A stretch of 64,000 nucleotides of DNA, from the NCBI RefSeq assembly GCF_016863435.1, contig NZ_BOOW01000014.1, positions 62,001-126,000 of the forward strand, read 5' to 3'. The stretch's first letter is position 1. Each line of letters begins with the position of its first letter. Below, one piece after another: positions 8,801 to 15,041 of this stretch. The notes beneath the pieces were generated by a model, which searched no databases, was not told the DNA's origin, and saw only the letters and a list, made by a program, of their open reading frames with translations. The position numbers and the translations under genes are program-made. Source of the DNA: Sinosporangium siamense (GTDB lineage: Bacteria > Actinomycetota > Actinomycetes > Streptosporangiales > Streptosporangiaceae).

Positions 8801-9672
8801 CGCAGGCTTTCCACCAGCTCCGGGTGGGACAGGCATCGGCAGTAGAAGTCGGCCCGAAGCCCGAGCACCACCAGCGCCGTGCTGTGCGGCGGGCGGGTGA
8901 GCGCGTGCAGCGCGGCCAGGAACGCGTGGCGTTCCCCCGGGTCGCGGCAGAGCGTGAAGATCTCCTCGAACTGGTCGGCCACCAGCAGCAGGCGCCGCCC
9001 GTGGCCCTGGGCCTCGCCGGGCCGGCCCCATTCGTGCAGCGCGGTCCGCACCCGGGCGGCGAACAGTCCTGGATCCTCTGCGAGGGTCGCCGACAGGGAG
9101 GGGACGTCGAGCCCTGCGAGGGCGCCGACCTGCGCCGACAACTCGGCGGCCGGATGCTCTCCCGGGGTGAACACGGTCACCGGCCAGGTGCGCGACTCGG
9201 GCGCCGGCAACGCGCCGCGCCGCACGGCGGGCAGCAGCCCCGCGCGCAGCAGCGACGACTTGCCGGCACCCGACGGCGCGACCACGACGATCGGGCCGTG
9301 GCCCGCGCTCCTGCCGTTCGCGCGGGCCGCGCTCCGCTCGGCCAGCCGCGCCACGAGCATGCTCACGGCGCGTTCCCGGCCGAAGAACCACCGGGCGTGC
9401 GCCTGCTCGTAGGCGCTCAGTCCGACATAGGGGCACTCGTCGGCGGCGCTCGCGACCAGGTCGGCCAGTTCGCCGCCGGTCTCCAGCACCTCGTCGCACC
9501 TGCGTGCCACGCCCGGCGTCAGCGCCTTGTCGTCCGTTTCGATCTTGCTGAGGTAGCCCTTGCTGTAATGCGTCAGGCGGGACATCTCACCGAGTGAGAG
9601 CCCACGCTCCACCCGGAGGCGCCGCAGCCTGGCTCCGGCACCGGTCGAGTCGCGGCTCTCGCCCATGCGCAC
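5848..9672 (-). CDS. XRE HTH - nSTAND1 NTPase - WD40 repeat protein
   Basis: A 1274-residue protein in four parts. Residues about 12-65 are a Cro/CI-type helix-turn-helix (LRRLRVERGLSLGEMSRLTH). Residues about 85-500 are a Novel-STAND NTPase module starting CPYVGLSAYE, with P-loop APSGAGKSSLLRAG near residue 132 and LLLVADQFEEIF as Walker B. Residues about 558-582 are a hydrophobic, probably membrane-spanning, segment. From about 650 to the end I count 14 WD40 units (FSPDGRxLASGxxDxTVRLWD), enough for two seven-bladed propellers. Adjacent units are very alike, suggesting recent duplication. The GTG at 9672 has GGAAGG upstream; ATG at 9666 is an alternative. A palindrome at 9711-9723 may be its own HTH site. 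The family is common in actinomycetes and mostly uncharacterised. Confidence 0.88.
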   Translation of the reverse strand: MRMGESRDSTGAGARLRRLRVERGLSLGEMSRLTHYSKGYLSKIETDDKALTPGVARRCDEVLETGGELADLVASAADECPYVGLSAYEQAHARWFFGRERAVSMLVARLAERSAARANGRSAGHGPIVVVAPSGAGKSSLLRAGLLPAVRRGALPAPESRTWPVTVFTPGEHPAAELSAQVGALAGLDVPSLSATLAEDPGLFAARVRTALHEWGRPGEAQGHGRRLLLVADQFEEIFTLCRDPGERHAFLAALHALTRPPHSTALVVLGLRADFYCRCLSHPELVESLRDGQFPLGPMTRAELLDVINGPARAAGLRLEPGLAELLLRDMGVFPTGDRTDNAAGVSYEPGALPLLSHALLTTWQRRSGDTLTVEGYQLTDGIVGAVASSAERVFTRLAPAHQEIARLMLLRMVCVGEDDTETGRPVSICDLPPSHFPPPATGEVVEAFTHARLLTVSADHLRLSHEALLWAWPRLREWIRADRAGLRTHRTLSEAALSWEREDRDPSLLYRGTRLQATVEWAGTGTGVLSGSEHAFLDAGLAAWAAEEEAARRRARRRRLLAGALAGLLAMSGAATAFAVLAQRATERQRGLASSQRAESLSRGLAARSVLVTGDPAAAARLATTAWRLAPTGEAHASMAMLLGRPDRAVMSGLSSTLAFSSDSRVLMGAGKDGTLRLWDTARHQALGESRAGRGPLSAAAFSPDGRLLAGAGPEGAVRVWEVAARVPVAATLGGHTGVVRALAFGPDGRVLATASKSSVRLWDVATLRPVGELAGGRAVPIAHVVFSGDGNTVAAVGASAVRVWDVAARRPLGGTLRHEGGAPSAAAFSPDGRVLAVAAKDSVRLWDVAEGRALGSPLAGYNGVVRSLAFSPDGGTLATADDASVRLWDVAARRPLGWAYTGHTDWLTSVVFSPDGRMLASAASDGTVRLWDVTAHGPAGTILRGHKGWVYSAVFGPDGRTLASGASDKTVRLWDVAGRRPLGPPLTGHRGSVASVAVSSDGRTLASGSVDKTVRLWDLTDRRPLGRPLTGHRGAVFPVAFSPDGRTLASGDATGEMRMWDIAGRRAVGAPLKLGNGPVASVAYSPDGRTLAAGTADGTIHLWDAATLRPLGAPLPAHHGMVFTVVFSPDSRTLAGAGQDGTVRLWDVRRRTPLGDPLTGHHGMVFAVAFSPDGRFLASGAVDGTVRLWETAGGRSVGAPLTSPHGPVFTVAFSPDGHTLVSGSGDGDVRLRRTALPDDLFTALCAVAGRSLTPEEWRRQAPGAAYRPVCP

Positions 9673-9710
9673 GCACGCCTTCCCGTCGACTACTCACCGA
9701 CATCAGGTTG

Positions 9711-9723
9711 CCACTTAAAGTGG
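9711..9723. promoter_or_regulatory. 13-bp palindrome upstream of the HTH-STAND-WD40 gene
   Basis: CCACTTAAAGTGG is a perfect palindrome 39 bp upstream of the HTH protein's start, with weaker symmetry continuing outward (GTtG left, tGAC right). It is a natural candidate for autoregulatory binding by the gene's own N-terminal HTH. The gap 9673-9807 holds nothing else I recognise. Confidence 0.45.
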
Positions 9724-9807
9724 TGACATAGTGCGGGGTGTAGGAAGAAGTGCCTGCGCCGGCCAGGTTTCCGCCCGAGCCGCCTGCGGGCCCGGGCGGC
9801 GGGCAGG

Positions 9808-10266
9808 TCACCTGCAATAGCCGCGGGGCGTGCCCCCGACGTAGATCTCACCCTGGGGTGACTTCACCTGGGCGAAGACCCTGATGCATTTGTGGCGGGC
9901 GGAGACGTAGATGGGGCCCGCGTAAAACCGGTAGCTGTCGCTGCTGTCGGCGTCGCGTGCGCCGTGGGGGAGCCGCTGCATCCAGACGGAGACGTTTTTC
10001 GCCTTGCCCGCCCAGGCGTGAATGGGGCGTGCGATGGCGCAGTTCTTGCCCGTGGAACGGTTGTAGTAGACGGTGACGGTCCCGCCGACGTGGGGCTTGC
10101 CCCAGTCCGCGGTGAGCTTGTGGGAGCCGACCTTCACAAAGCCGGAACCACACGACCCCTGCGGCACGGCATGGGCGGAGGCCGCCCCTGCGCCGAGACC
10201 CGCTCCCGCCAACGTCAGAGCGGCTGCGGCGCAGAGGACGGCGGCCTTCGTTCTTATGGAACGCAA
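9808..10266 (-). CDS. Small secreted protein, function unknown
   Basis: About 152 residues. The N-terminus has a basic stretch (RSIRTKAAV), an Ala/Leu-rich hydrophobic core and an Ala-X-Ala type cleavage region (GAASAHA near residue 32), so a Sec signal peptide is expected. The mature part of about 120 residues carries four cysteines (CGSG, NCAI, KCIR, GYC), suggesting two disulphides, and is rich in Gly, Lys and Tyr. I chose the TTG at 10266 because ACAGGAAA lies just upstream and the signal peptide starts there; the longer frame to 10515 would put about 80 non-signal residues in front. I do not recognise the family. A strong hairpin lies in the 5' leader at 10324-10365. Confidence 0.65.
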   Translation of the reverse strand: MRSIRTKAAVLCAAAALTLAGAGLGAGAASAHAVPQGSCGSGFVKVGSHKLTADWGKPHVGGTVTVYYNRSTGKNCAIARPIHAWAGKAKNVSVWMQRLPHGARDADSSDSYRFYAGPIYVSARHKCIRVFAQVKSPQGEIYVGGTPRGYCR

Positions 10267-10308
10267 CGGTTTCCTGTCCCTTTCTCTCGTGCCGGGTGCC
10301 GTAAACGA

Positions 10309-10375
10309 CCCGGCGGCAATTGAAAGGGCGTTCCGCTCTACGACCCCCGTAAGCGGAACGCCCTTGGCTGCCGGG
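10309..10375 (-). promoter_or_regulatory. Long leader hairpin upstream of the secreted protein
   Basis: AAGGGCGTTCCGCT (10324-10337) and AGCGGAACGCCCTT (10352-10365) are perfect 14-bp arms with a 14-base loop. Outside them CCCGGCGGC and GCTGCCGGG nearly pair, extending the stem. On the minus strand it lies about 58 bases before the start codon, so it could control translation or terminate upstream readthrough. No known riboswitch class was recognised. Confidence 0.5.
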
Positions 10376-10693
10376 GCGGCCCGCAGATGCCCCGGCGGTC
10401 TTACATCGGCGAAGGAGGGTGAGGCCGAATCGGTTACCGCCCTTCGTCGCACATATTCTCTATTCACCTGTGAATAACGCGTGGCGGGACGTCGGATTGG
10501 CCCCCGCACCGGCATCGAGTCCGCGTGACGCCGGGCGCGATCCGCCGTCCTTCCATCGTTTCCTCGCGTGGAGACGCGTGGCCGCGGTGAAGGTTGTCTT
10601 TATGCGTGCTGCACGCCATCGCTAGACGGGACCCGACTATGCCCGGGAGCGGCCCCGGCGGCAAGCCGGATCCGGGGGATCGGCGGCCAAACA

Positions 10694-10715
10694 TTGTCCA
10701 GAGGTTGCTGGACAA
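10694..10715. promoter_or_regulatory. Inverted repeat in intergenic region
   Basis: TTGTCCAG (10694-10701) and CTGGACAA (10708-10715) are perfect 8-bp arms around six bases. They sit in the gene-poor stretch 10516-11113, between the leftward secreted protein and the rightward NBR1-Ig-like gene. The site may be an operator or a hairpin; no partner is evident. Confidence 0.3.
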
Positions 10716-10851
10716 CGAAAGGCGCAGGTCAGGAGGGTGGGCCTGCACTCGCTTGGCTGTGCCGTACAGGTCCCTCGCGGAGGTGGGAGTGCTCGTGCGA
10801 GCCGGCTCGGGGAGGTCCCGTGCGACCGGAGAATATGCGCGGCGGCCGATT

Positions 10852-10873
10852 ATCAATTATCACCTTAATTGAT
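10852..10873. promoter_or_regulatory. AT-rich inverted repeat, probable regulator site
   Basis: ATCAATTA (10852-10859) and TAATTGAT (10866-10873) are perfect arms in an AT-rich island within very GC-rich DNA, about 240 bp upstream of the gene at 11114. AT-rich symmetric islands in such genomes are usually promoter or operator sequence. The rest of 10516-11113 holds no gene I can support. Confidence 0.35.
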
Positions 10874-11113
10874 TTCGGGGCGGTTATCGGGTTCTCTTTG
10901 GAATTCCCTTGGCGCCCAATCCGTGATCGATCGGCGAGGGGCCGTCGGCGGCCGGTGGCTCGGGTACTCTCATGCCCATTCCCCGTATGTCCGGGAGTAG
11001 AGGCCGCGGGCGGGCCGCTCCCACGGCGAGAGGCTTTTCCCTGGTGGAGAGCGGTCCTCGCCTGTGACAGGGGGAAGAGGGAAAGGCGCGAGGCGGAGCG
11101 GAGTGGGTGAGCG

Positions 11114-12031
11114 ATGGCTGGATCACCGGAGCAGGCGGGTGGAGACACGGGCGCGCCACGTGGGCGCAAGCCGGTTCGGCCCGACCCGCGGTCGGGGCCC
11201 GTGGCGCTTCTGGCGCATCGGCTGTGGGAGCTCAAGGACGAGGCGGGAGCTCCGTCGTTCGCCGAGATGTCGTCCCGGTTGGGGGCCGCCGCGTCGAAGT
11301 CGTCTCTGGCGGCGGCGGCCAGGGGACAGGTGCTGCCCACGTGGGAGACGACCTGGGAGTTCGTCCGTGTCCTCGCCGTCGACCGGCTTGGGCGGGACGC
11401 CGAGGAGGTGCGCCGCGAATGGCGCGGGCACTGGGAGAGTGCGCGGGTGGAGTCGGAGGAGCCTTCGGTCTCGCCGGAGGCTGTTGCCGCCCCTTCCGCT
11501 GTTACTCCGGAGCCGGCTCCCGTCGCCGGTAAGCGTGGCAGTAGGGCGATGTTGCTGGCGCTGGTGTCCGCCGGGGCCGTGGTGGGGGTGGTGGGAGGGG
11601 TGCTGACCTTCGGAAACCTGGCCGGGACGCCGTCGGGCACGCCTTCGGGGCGGGAGGTTCAGGCGGAGGCGGTGCCCCGCACGGAAACGGTTCCTCAGGA
11701 CGACTCGGCTTTTGTGGGGGACATCACTATTCCGGACGGCACGAAGGTGGAGCGGGGGCAGACTTTCACTAAAGTGTGGCGGCTTAAGAACACCGGCGGC
11801 ACGCATTGGAAGAAACGGTTTATGACCCGGACCAACAATACGCCGTGTGAGGCGCCGGAACGGGTTCCCGTCCCGGCGACCAAGCCTGGTGAGACCGTGG
11901 ATATCAAGGTCGACGTCAAGGCGGCCAGGGAACCGGCGCGGTGCAAGATTTTTTGGAAGATGACCAATGAGGAAGACGTCCCGGTCTTCGCCGGCAAGAA
12001 CCCCATCTTCCTCGACGTCACGGTGAAGTGA
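11114..12031 (+). CDS. HTH-like / transmembrane / NBR1-Ig-like protein
   Basis: A 305-residue protein. Residues about 35-105 are a cytoplasmic helical region (LAHRLWELKDEAGAPSFAEM ending in a WETTWEFVRVLA segment) like the N-terminal HTH-type domain of many actinobacterial signalling proteins. One transmembrane helix lies near residues 140-165. Outside, residues about 200-305 match the NBR1 (next to BRCA1) Ig-like fold: DGTKVERGQTFTKVWRLKN, with conserved aromatic positions, and two cysteines (PCEAP, ARCKIF) that could pair. In bacteria these proteins are uncharacterised; the fold suggests binding of an extracytoplasmic ligand. ATG at 11114 follows a GTGGGTGAGCG stretch. The gene stands alone. 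Confidence 0.75.
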   Translation: MAGSPEQAGGDTGAPRGRKPVRPDPRSGPVALLAHRLWELKDEAGAPSFAEMSSRLGAAASKSSLAAAARGQVLPTWETTWEFVRVLAVDRLGRDAEEVRREWRGHWESARVESEEPSVSPEAVAAPSAVTPEPAPVAGKRGSRAMLLALVSAGAVVGVVGGVLTFGNLAGTPSGTPSGREVQAEAVPRTETVPQDDSAFVGDITIPDGTKVERGQTFTKVWRLKNTGGTHWKKRFMTRTNNTPCEAPERVPVPATKPGETVDIKVDVKAAREPARCKIFWKMTNEEDVPVFAGKNPIFLDVTVK

Positions 12032-12200
12032 TCGGACCCGCCGGCGGAGCACTCGTTGGTTACGGCGTGCCGGCCCCTGTGATCGACACGCCGTCGCCAC
12101 CTCGCTTCGCAAGCGTCGTACTTCCGGCGATCAGCAGATAAGGGGTTTCCCTCCGCCCGGAGAACAGGGCAACGGGGCAACCTCGGTAGGCTCGGGAGTC

Positions 12201-12767
12201 GTGCCGAGCATTCCTCAACCCCTGGTCCCCGACGACGACGGCAGCACCGACGCCGCCGTCGCCGCCACGCTCGCCGCGCACGCCGAGGGGCGAGCCGACG
12301 TCGGCGATGTGATCGCGGTCCTCGGCCGGGCCAGGCTGCTGGTGCCGGTGGTGGCGCTCCTCACCGAGTCCGAGATCGGCGCACACGGGTTGAAGCAGGA
12401 GAAGGAGAGCGAAATGGCTCTCCCCAAGCTCGTCGGCAAGGACGGTCGTGAGGCGGTGATCGCCTTCACCGGCGTCGAGGCCATGATCCGCTGGCGCCGC
12501 GACGCCCGCCCCATCCAGGTCACCGGCGCCCAGGTGTGCCAGGCCGCCCTCCACGAGGGAGCCGCCGCCGTGGTGCTGGACGTGGCGGGGCCCATCCCGT
12601 TCGTGCTGGAGGGCGGGGCGGTGCACACGATGGCCGCCATGGACCGGCCGGCCGGCCAGATCGCCGACACCCTGGCCGGGGCGGGCGTCAGCGTGACCCG
12701 CCTGGCCCCCGCCCCGCAAACCCCGGCCCGCCGCCGCTTTCGGTGGCGCCGGAAGGCGTCTTCCTAG
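12201..12767 (+). CDS. SseB-like protein
   Basis: 188 residues with the two-part architecture of actinobacterial SseB-family proteins: a first half with LLVPVVALLTE, then a second half beginning MALPKLVGKDGREAVIAFTGVEAMIRW and a QVCQAALHEGAAAVVLDVAGP segment. SseB-domain proteins are small cytoplasmic proteins of mostly unknown role in actinobacteria. The start is a GTG at 12201 close behind the preceding non-coding stretch. The C-terminus ends in a basic tail (ARRRFRWRRK). The next gene, on the opposite strand, converges on it 26 bp away. Confidence 0.75.
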   Translation: MPSIPQPLVPDDDGSTDAAVAATLAAHAEGRADVGDVIAVLGRARLLVPVVALLTESEIGAHGLKQEKESEMALPKLVGKDGREAVIAFTGVEAMIRWRRDARPIQVTGAQVCQAALHEGAAAVVLDVAGPIPFVLEGGAVHTMAAMDRPAGQIADTLAGAGVSVTRLAPAPQTPARRRFRWRRKASS

Positions 12768-12793
12768 GGGCGGTCCTGACCGTCCGCCGGTGC

Positions 12794-13609
12794 TCAGACC
12801 AGGGCAGGGCGCAGTGCCGCCGCGCTGCCGGCGGCGACCCCGAGCGGGTCGATCAGTGGCCGGGTGAGGAGTTTACGCAGGTCCGAGCCGGTCTTATCGA
12901 GGAAACCGTGCCGGATGCCGGTGGCGATCGAGACCAGCATGGGCGGCTGGAACGGCAGAAGCCCGGCTGAGGCGAGCAGACGATCCCGATATTCACCCAG
13001 GCTGATCGTGTGGTGTGTGACATCGAGGCGCTCGGCGACGTCGGCGGCGGCGATCGGTTCGCCGACCAGGTCGTAGATCTTGTGAGAATGTGCCGCGGGG
13101 CCGGTCGCGACCACCGCGGCGGCGGCTGCGAGATCGGCGCGTGCCACGGCGGACAGGGCGCCGGTGCCGAACGCCGAGACGAGGCCGCCGGGGGTCCAGG
13201 TCAGCAGCGCGCCGAACAGTTCGGCATAGAGTCCGTTGCGGAGGATGGTCCATCCAAGCCCGCTGTTCATCACCGTTATCTCGGTGGCGCGGTGGGCCAG
13301 GGCGAACCCGAGATGGTCGCCTGCCGTGGTCAGGCTGGTGTAGACGATGTGGCCGACCCCGTCGCGCACTGCGGCGTCCACGACTGCGGCATGCCGGGCG
13401 ATCACCTGGTCGTCCTCGGCATATCCGGCCGAGACCAGCACAAGTGTCGAGACGTCTTTCAGATCAAGACTGGCCGGATCGTCGAAGTCGAGATGCCGGC
13501 CACAGTCCTTTGGAGTGCGGCTACCTCCTATGGCTGTCGCGCCTTGAGCATTGAGCTCGGCGAGAGTGGCGGAGGCGAGCTGCCCTGTTGCCCCGGTGAC
13601 CATGATCAT
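12794..13609 (-). CDS. NmrA-like NAD(P)-binding oxidoreductase (QOR2 type)
   Basis: 271 residues. The Rossmann dinucleotide motif is at the very N-terminus (MIMVTGATGQLASATLAEL), followed by LVLVSAGY, IVYTSLT and a WTILRNGLYAE segment typical of the NmrA/HSCARG/QOR2 group of atypical short-chain dehydrogenases. These enzymes reduce quinones or sense NADPH. The ATG at 13609 follows GGAGATCCC; an open frame upstream to 13675 lacks a good site and would run through the operator. It is divergent from an HxlR regulator, a standard pairing in which HxlR represses a quinone or aldehyde reductase. The promoter operator at 13616-13648 overlaps its ribosome-binding site. Confidence 0.82.
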   Translation of the reverse strand: MIMVTGATGQLASATLAELNAQGATAIGGSRTPKDCGRHLDFDDPASLDLKDVSTLVLVSAGYAEDDQVIARHAAVVDAAVRDGVGHIVYTSLTTAGDHLGFALAHRATEITVMNSGLGWTILRNGLYAELFGALLTWTPGGLVSAFGTGALSAVARADLAAAAAVVATGPAAHSHKIYDLVGEPIAAADVAERLDVTHHTISLGEYRDRLLASAGLLPFQPPMLVSIATGIRHGFLDKTGSDLRKLLTRPLIDPLGVAAGSAAALRPALV

Positions 13610-13615
13610 GGGATC

Positions 13616-13648
13616 TCCATCGTGGTTCTCTTCGGTAACTACGATGGA
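13616..13648. promoter_or_regulatory. HxlR operator between divergent genes
   Basis: TCCATCGTGGTT (13616-13627) and AACTACGATGGA (13637-13648) are inverted with one mismatch and a 9-base centre. The site lies between the reductase and hxlR starts and covers the reductase ribosome-binding region, as expected for a repressor operator. Confidence 0.65.
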
Positions 13649-13689
13649 ATCGTGATTCAGCCGGAGGCCGCTCACAAGGAGGCAGTTTC

Positions 13690-14112
13690 ATGTCACCGAC
13701 GCACACCGAGGTAACCACGGGAGCCGCCGACCTGGACCCCTGCGGTCGTGCGGACCACCCTGACTGCGGCATCCGCGACGTCCTCGACCGTGTGGGCGAC
13801 AAATGGTCCGTGCTAGTCGTCGTCGAACTCGCGAGCGGGCCACGCCGCTTCCGGCAGCTCCAACGGGCCATCGACGGGATCTCGCAGCGGATGCTCACTC
13901 TCACCGTGCGACGGCTCGAACGCGACGGCCTGGTGCTCCGCACCGTCTATCCGACCGTGCCCGCCCAGGTCGACTACCGGCTCACCGAGACCGGGACCAG
14001 TCTCACCCACCTCGTGAAGGCCCTCGCCGACTGGTCGCTGGCACACCGCGACATCATCGCCCAAGCCCGCCGTGCCTACGACAACGGGCACCCCGACCAC
14101 GAAATCCGATAA
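13690..14112 (+). CDS. HxlR-family transcriptional regulator
   Basis: 140 residues with the winged-helix signature of HxlR/DUF24: CGIRDVLDRVGDKWSVLVV, FRQLQRAIDGISQRMLTLTVRRLERDGL split across the recognition helix and wing, then VDYRLTETG. A conserved N-terminal cysteine (PDCGIRD) matches redox-sensing members such as HypR/QorR, where Cys oxidation releases DNA. ATG at 13690 follows AAGGAGG. It is divergent from the NmrA-like reductase and presumably represses it through the inverted repeat at 13616-13648, with quinones or reactive electrophiles as likely inducers (family inference). Confidence 0.88.
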   Translation: MSPTHTEVTTGAADLDPCGRADHPDCGIRDVLDRVGDKWSVLVVVELASGPRRFRQLQRAIDGISQRMLTLTVRRLERDGLVLRTVYPTVPAQVDYRLTETGTSLTHLVKALADWSLAHRDIIAQARRAYDNGHPDHEIR

Positions 14113-14155
14113 CCACCCGCCTTTCCTTTGGCGGGCTCTCGCCGTGCCGGCCTCG

Positions 14156-14875
14156 TCACGGGGCCCGCCGGGTCTTCTGGGGGGCGTCGCGTCCCTTGGT
14201 GATTCTGGCGATGAGGATTTCCAGTTCGTGGTCGAAGAGGGTGCCGGAGTCGATGGTCATGGCGGAGAGGCCGCCGCCGAGTTCGAGGCTGACGATGCCG
14301 TGCATGCAGGTCCATACGGAGACGGCGAGGTGGAACCCCGGTGCGCTCTGGGAGCGGGCGGTGAGGACGTCGGCGTTGGTGATCGGGGCGGTGGCCACGG
14401 GTGGGGGCGGGTTCGCGGGGGTGAGTTCGGGCAAAAGGCCCAGCAGGAGCCCCATGAGGGAGCGGGCAGCGGCGGCGAGTGGTTCGGTGTGGGCGCTGTA
14501 GCCCGGTAACGGGGGCTTGAACAGCAGTTCGTAGCGGTGAGGTTCGGTCAGGGCCCATGCCCGGTAGGTCCGGGCGAGTGCGCGGAAGTGTTCTTCGGGG
14601 GTGCCGCCGGCGGCCCGGTCGCCGAATGTGCGGGTGAGGGTGTCGCTCAGGTCCTCGTAGGCGTCGACGACCAGTGCGGTGAGCAGGTTGTCGCGGCTCG
14701 CGAAGTAGCGGTAAAGCGTCGGGCCCGAGACTCCGAGCTGTCTGGCGATGGCGTTGATGGAGATGGCCTGGGCTCCACCCGCGGCGAGCTGCTGCAAGGC
14801 CGCGGCCTTGACGTCCTCGCGGACCTGCTCACGAAACCGCTCGCGCAGTGAGTTGCGGGGGGTCGTCGGCGGCAT
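14156..14875 (-). CDS. TetR-family repressor of the adjacent exporter
   Basis: 239 residues. The N-terminal HTH is clear (AISINAIARQLGVSGPTLYRYFASRDNLL broken over helices 2-3 and followed by LVVDAYEDLSDTL). The C-terminal ligand domain has the WHG-type pattern (ALARTYRAWALTEPHRYELLF). ATG at 14875 is preceded by GAGGAGGGG; the frame opens to 14953 without a better site. It is divergent from an MFS exporter with paired half-sites in the gap, so it most likely represses that exporter and the downstream NmrA-like gene, with release by the exported compound. Confidence 0.88.
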   Translation of the reverse strand: MPPTTPRNSLRERFREQVREDVKAAALQQLAAGGAQAISINAIARQLGVSGPTLYRYFASRDNLLTALVVDAYEDLSDTLTRTFGDRAAGGTPEEHFRALARTYRAWALTEPHRYELLFKPPLPGYSAHTEPLAAAARSLMGLLLGLLPELTPANPPPPVATAPITNADVLTARSQSAPGFHLAVSVWTCMHGIVSLELGGGLSAMTIDSGTLFDHELEILIARITKGRDAPQKTRRAP

Positions 14876-14919
14876 CGCACCCCTCCTCATATCTGGCAAC
14901 CACAAGGCATATGCACGGT

Positions 14920-14992
14920 AGTGAGAACATCTAGCTTTCGCTTGAAGTCTCACAAAGCCGTGTTAATCTCTCATCTCGTAGAGGTTCTCACA
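14920..14992. promoter_or_regulatory. Paired inverted TetR half-sites
   Basis: AGTGAGAACATCT (14920-14932) is mirrored by AGAGGTTCTCACA (14980-14992), with 12 of 13 positions complementary if the ends are aligned. Centres are about 60 bp apart, close to six helical turns. The pair lies in the divergent tetR/MFS intergenic region, so it may bind two dimers or form a loop. Confidence 0.55.
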
Positions 14993-15041
14993 CTTCGGAG
15001 GGGGTCATGCAAGCCCCTGTCGGATCGAGAGAGACGCAGCC

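Noticed and set aside
6010-9597. A very long rightward open frame opposite the WD40 gene
   Set aside because: It is the mirror of the XRE-nSTAND-WD40 gene in a high-GC background; its translation is Arg/Pro/Gly-rich with no domain, while the leftward frame has complete domains.
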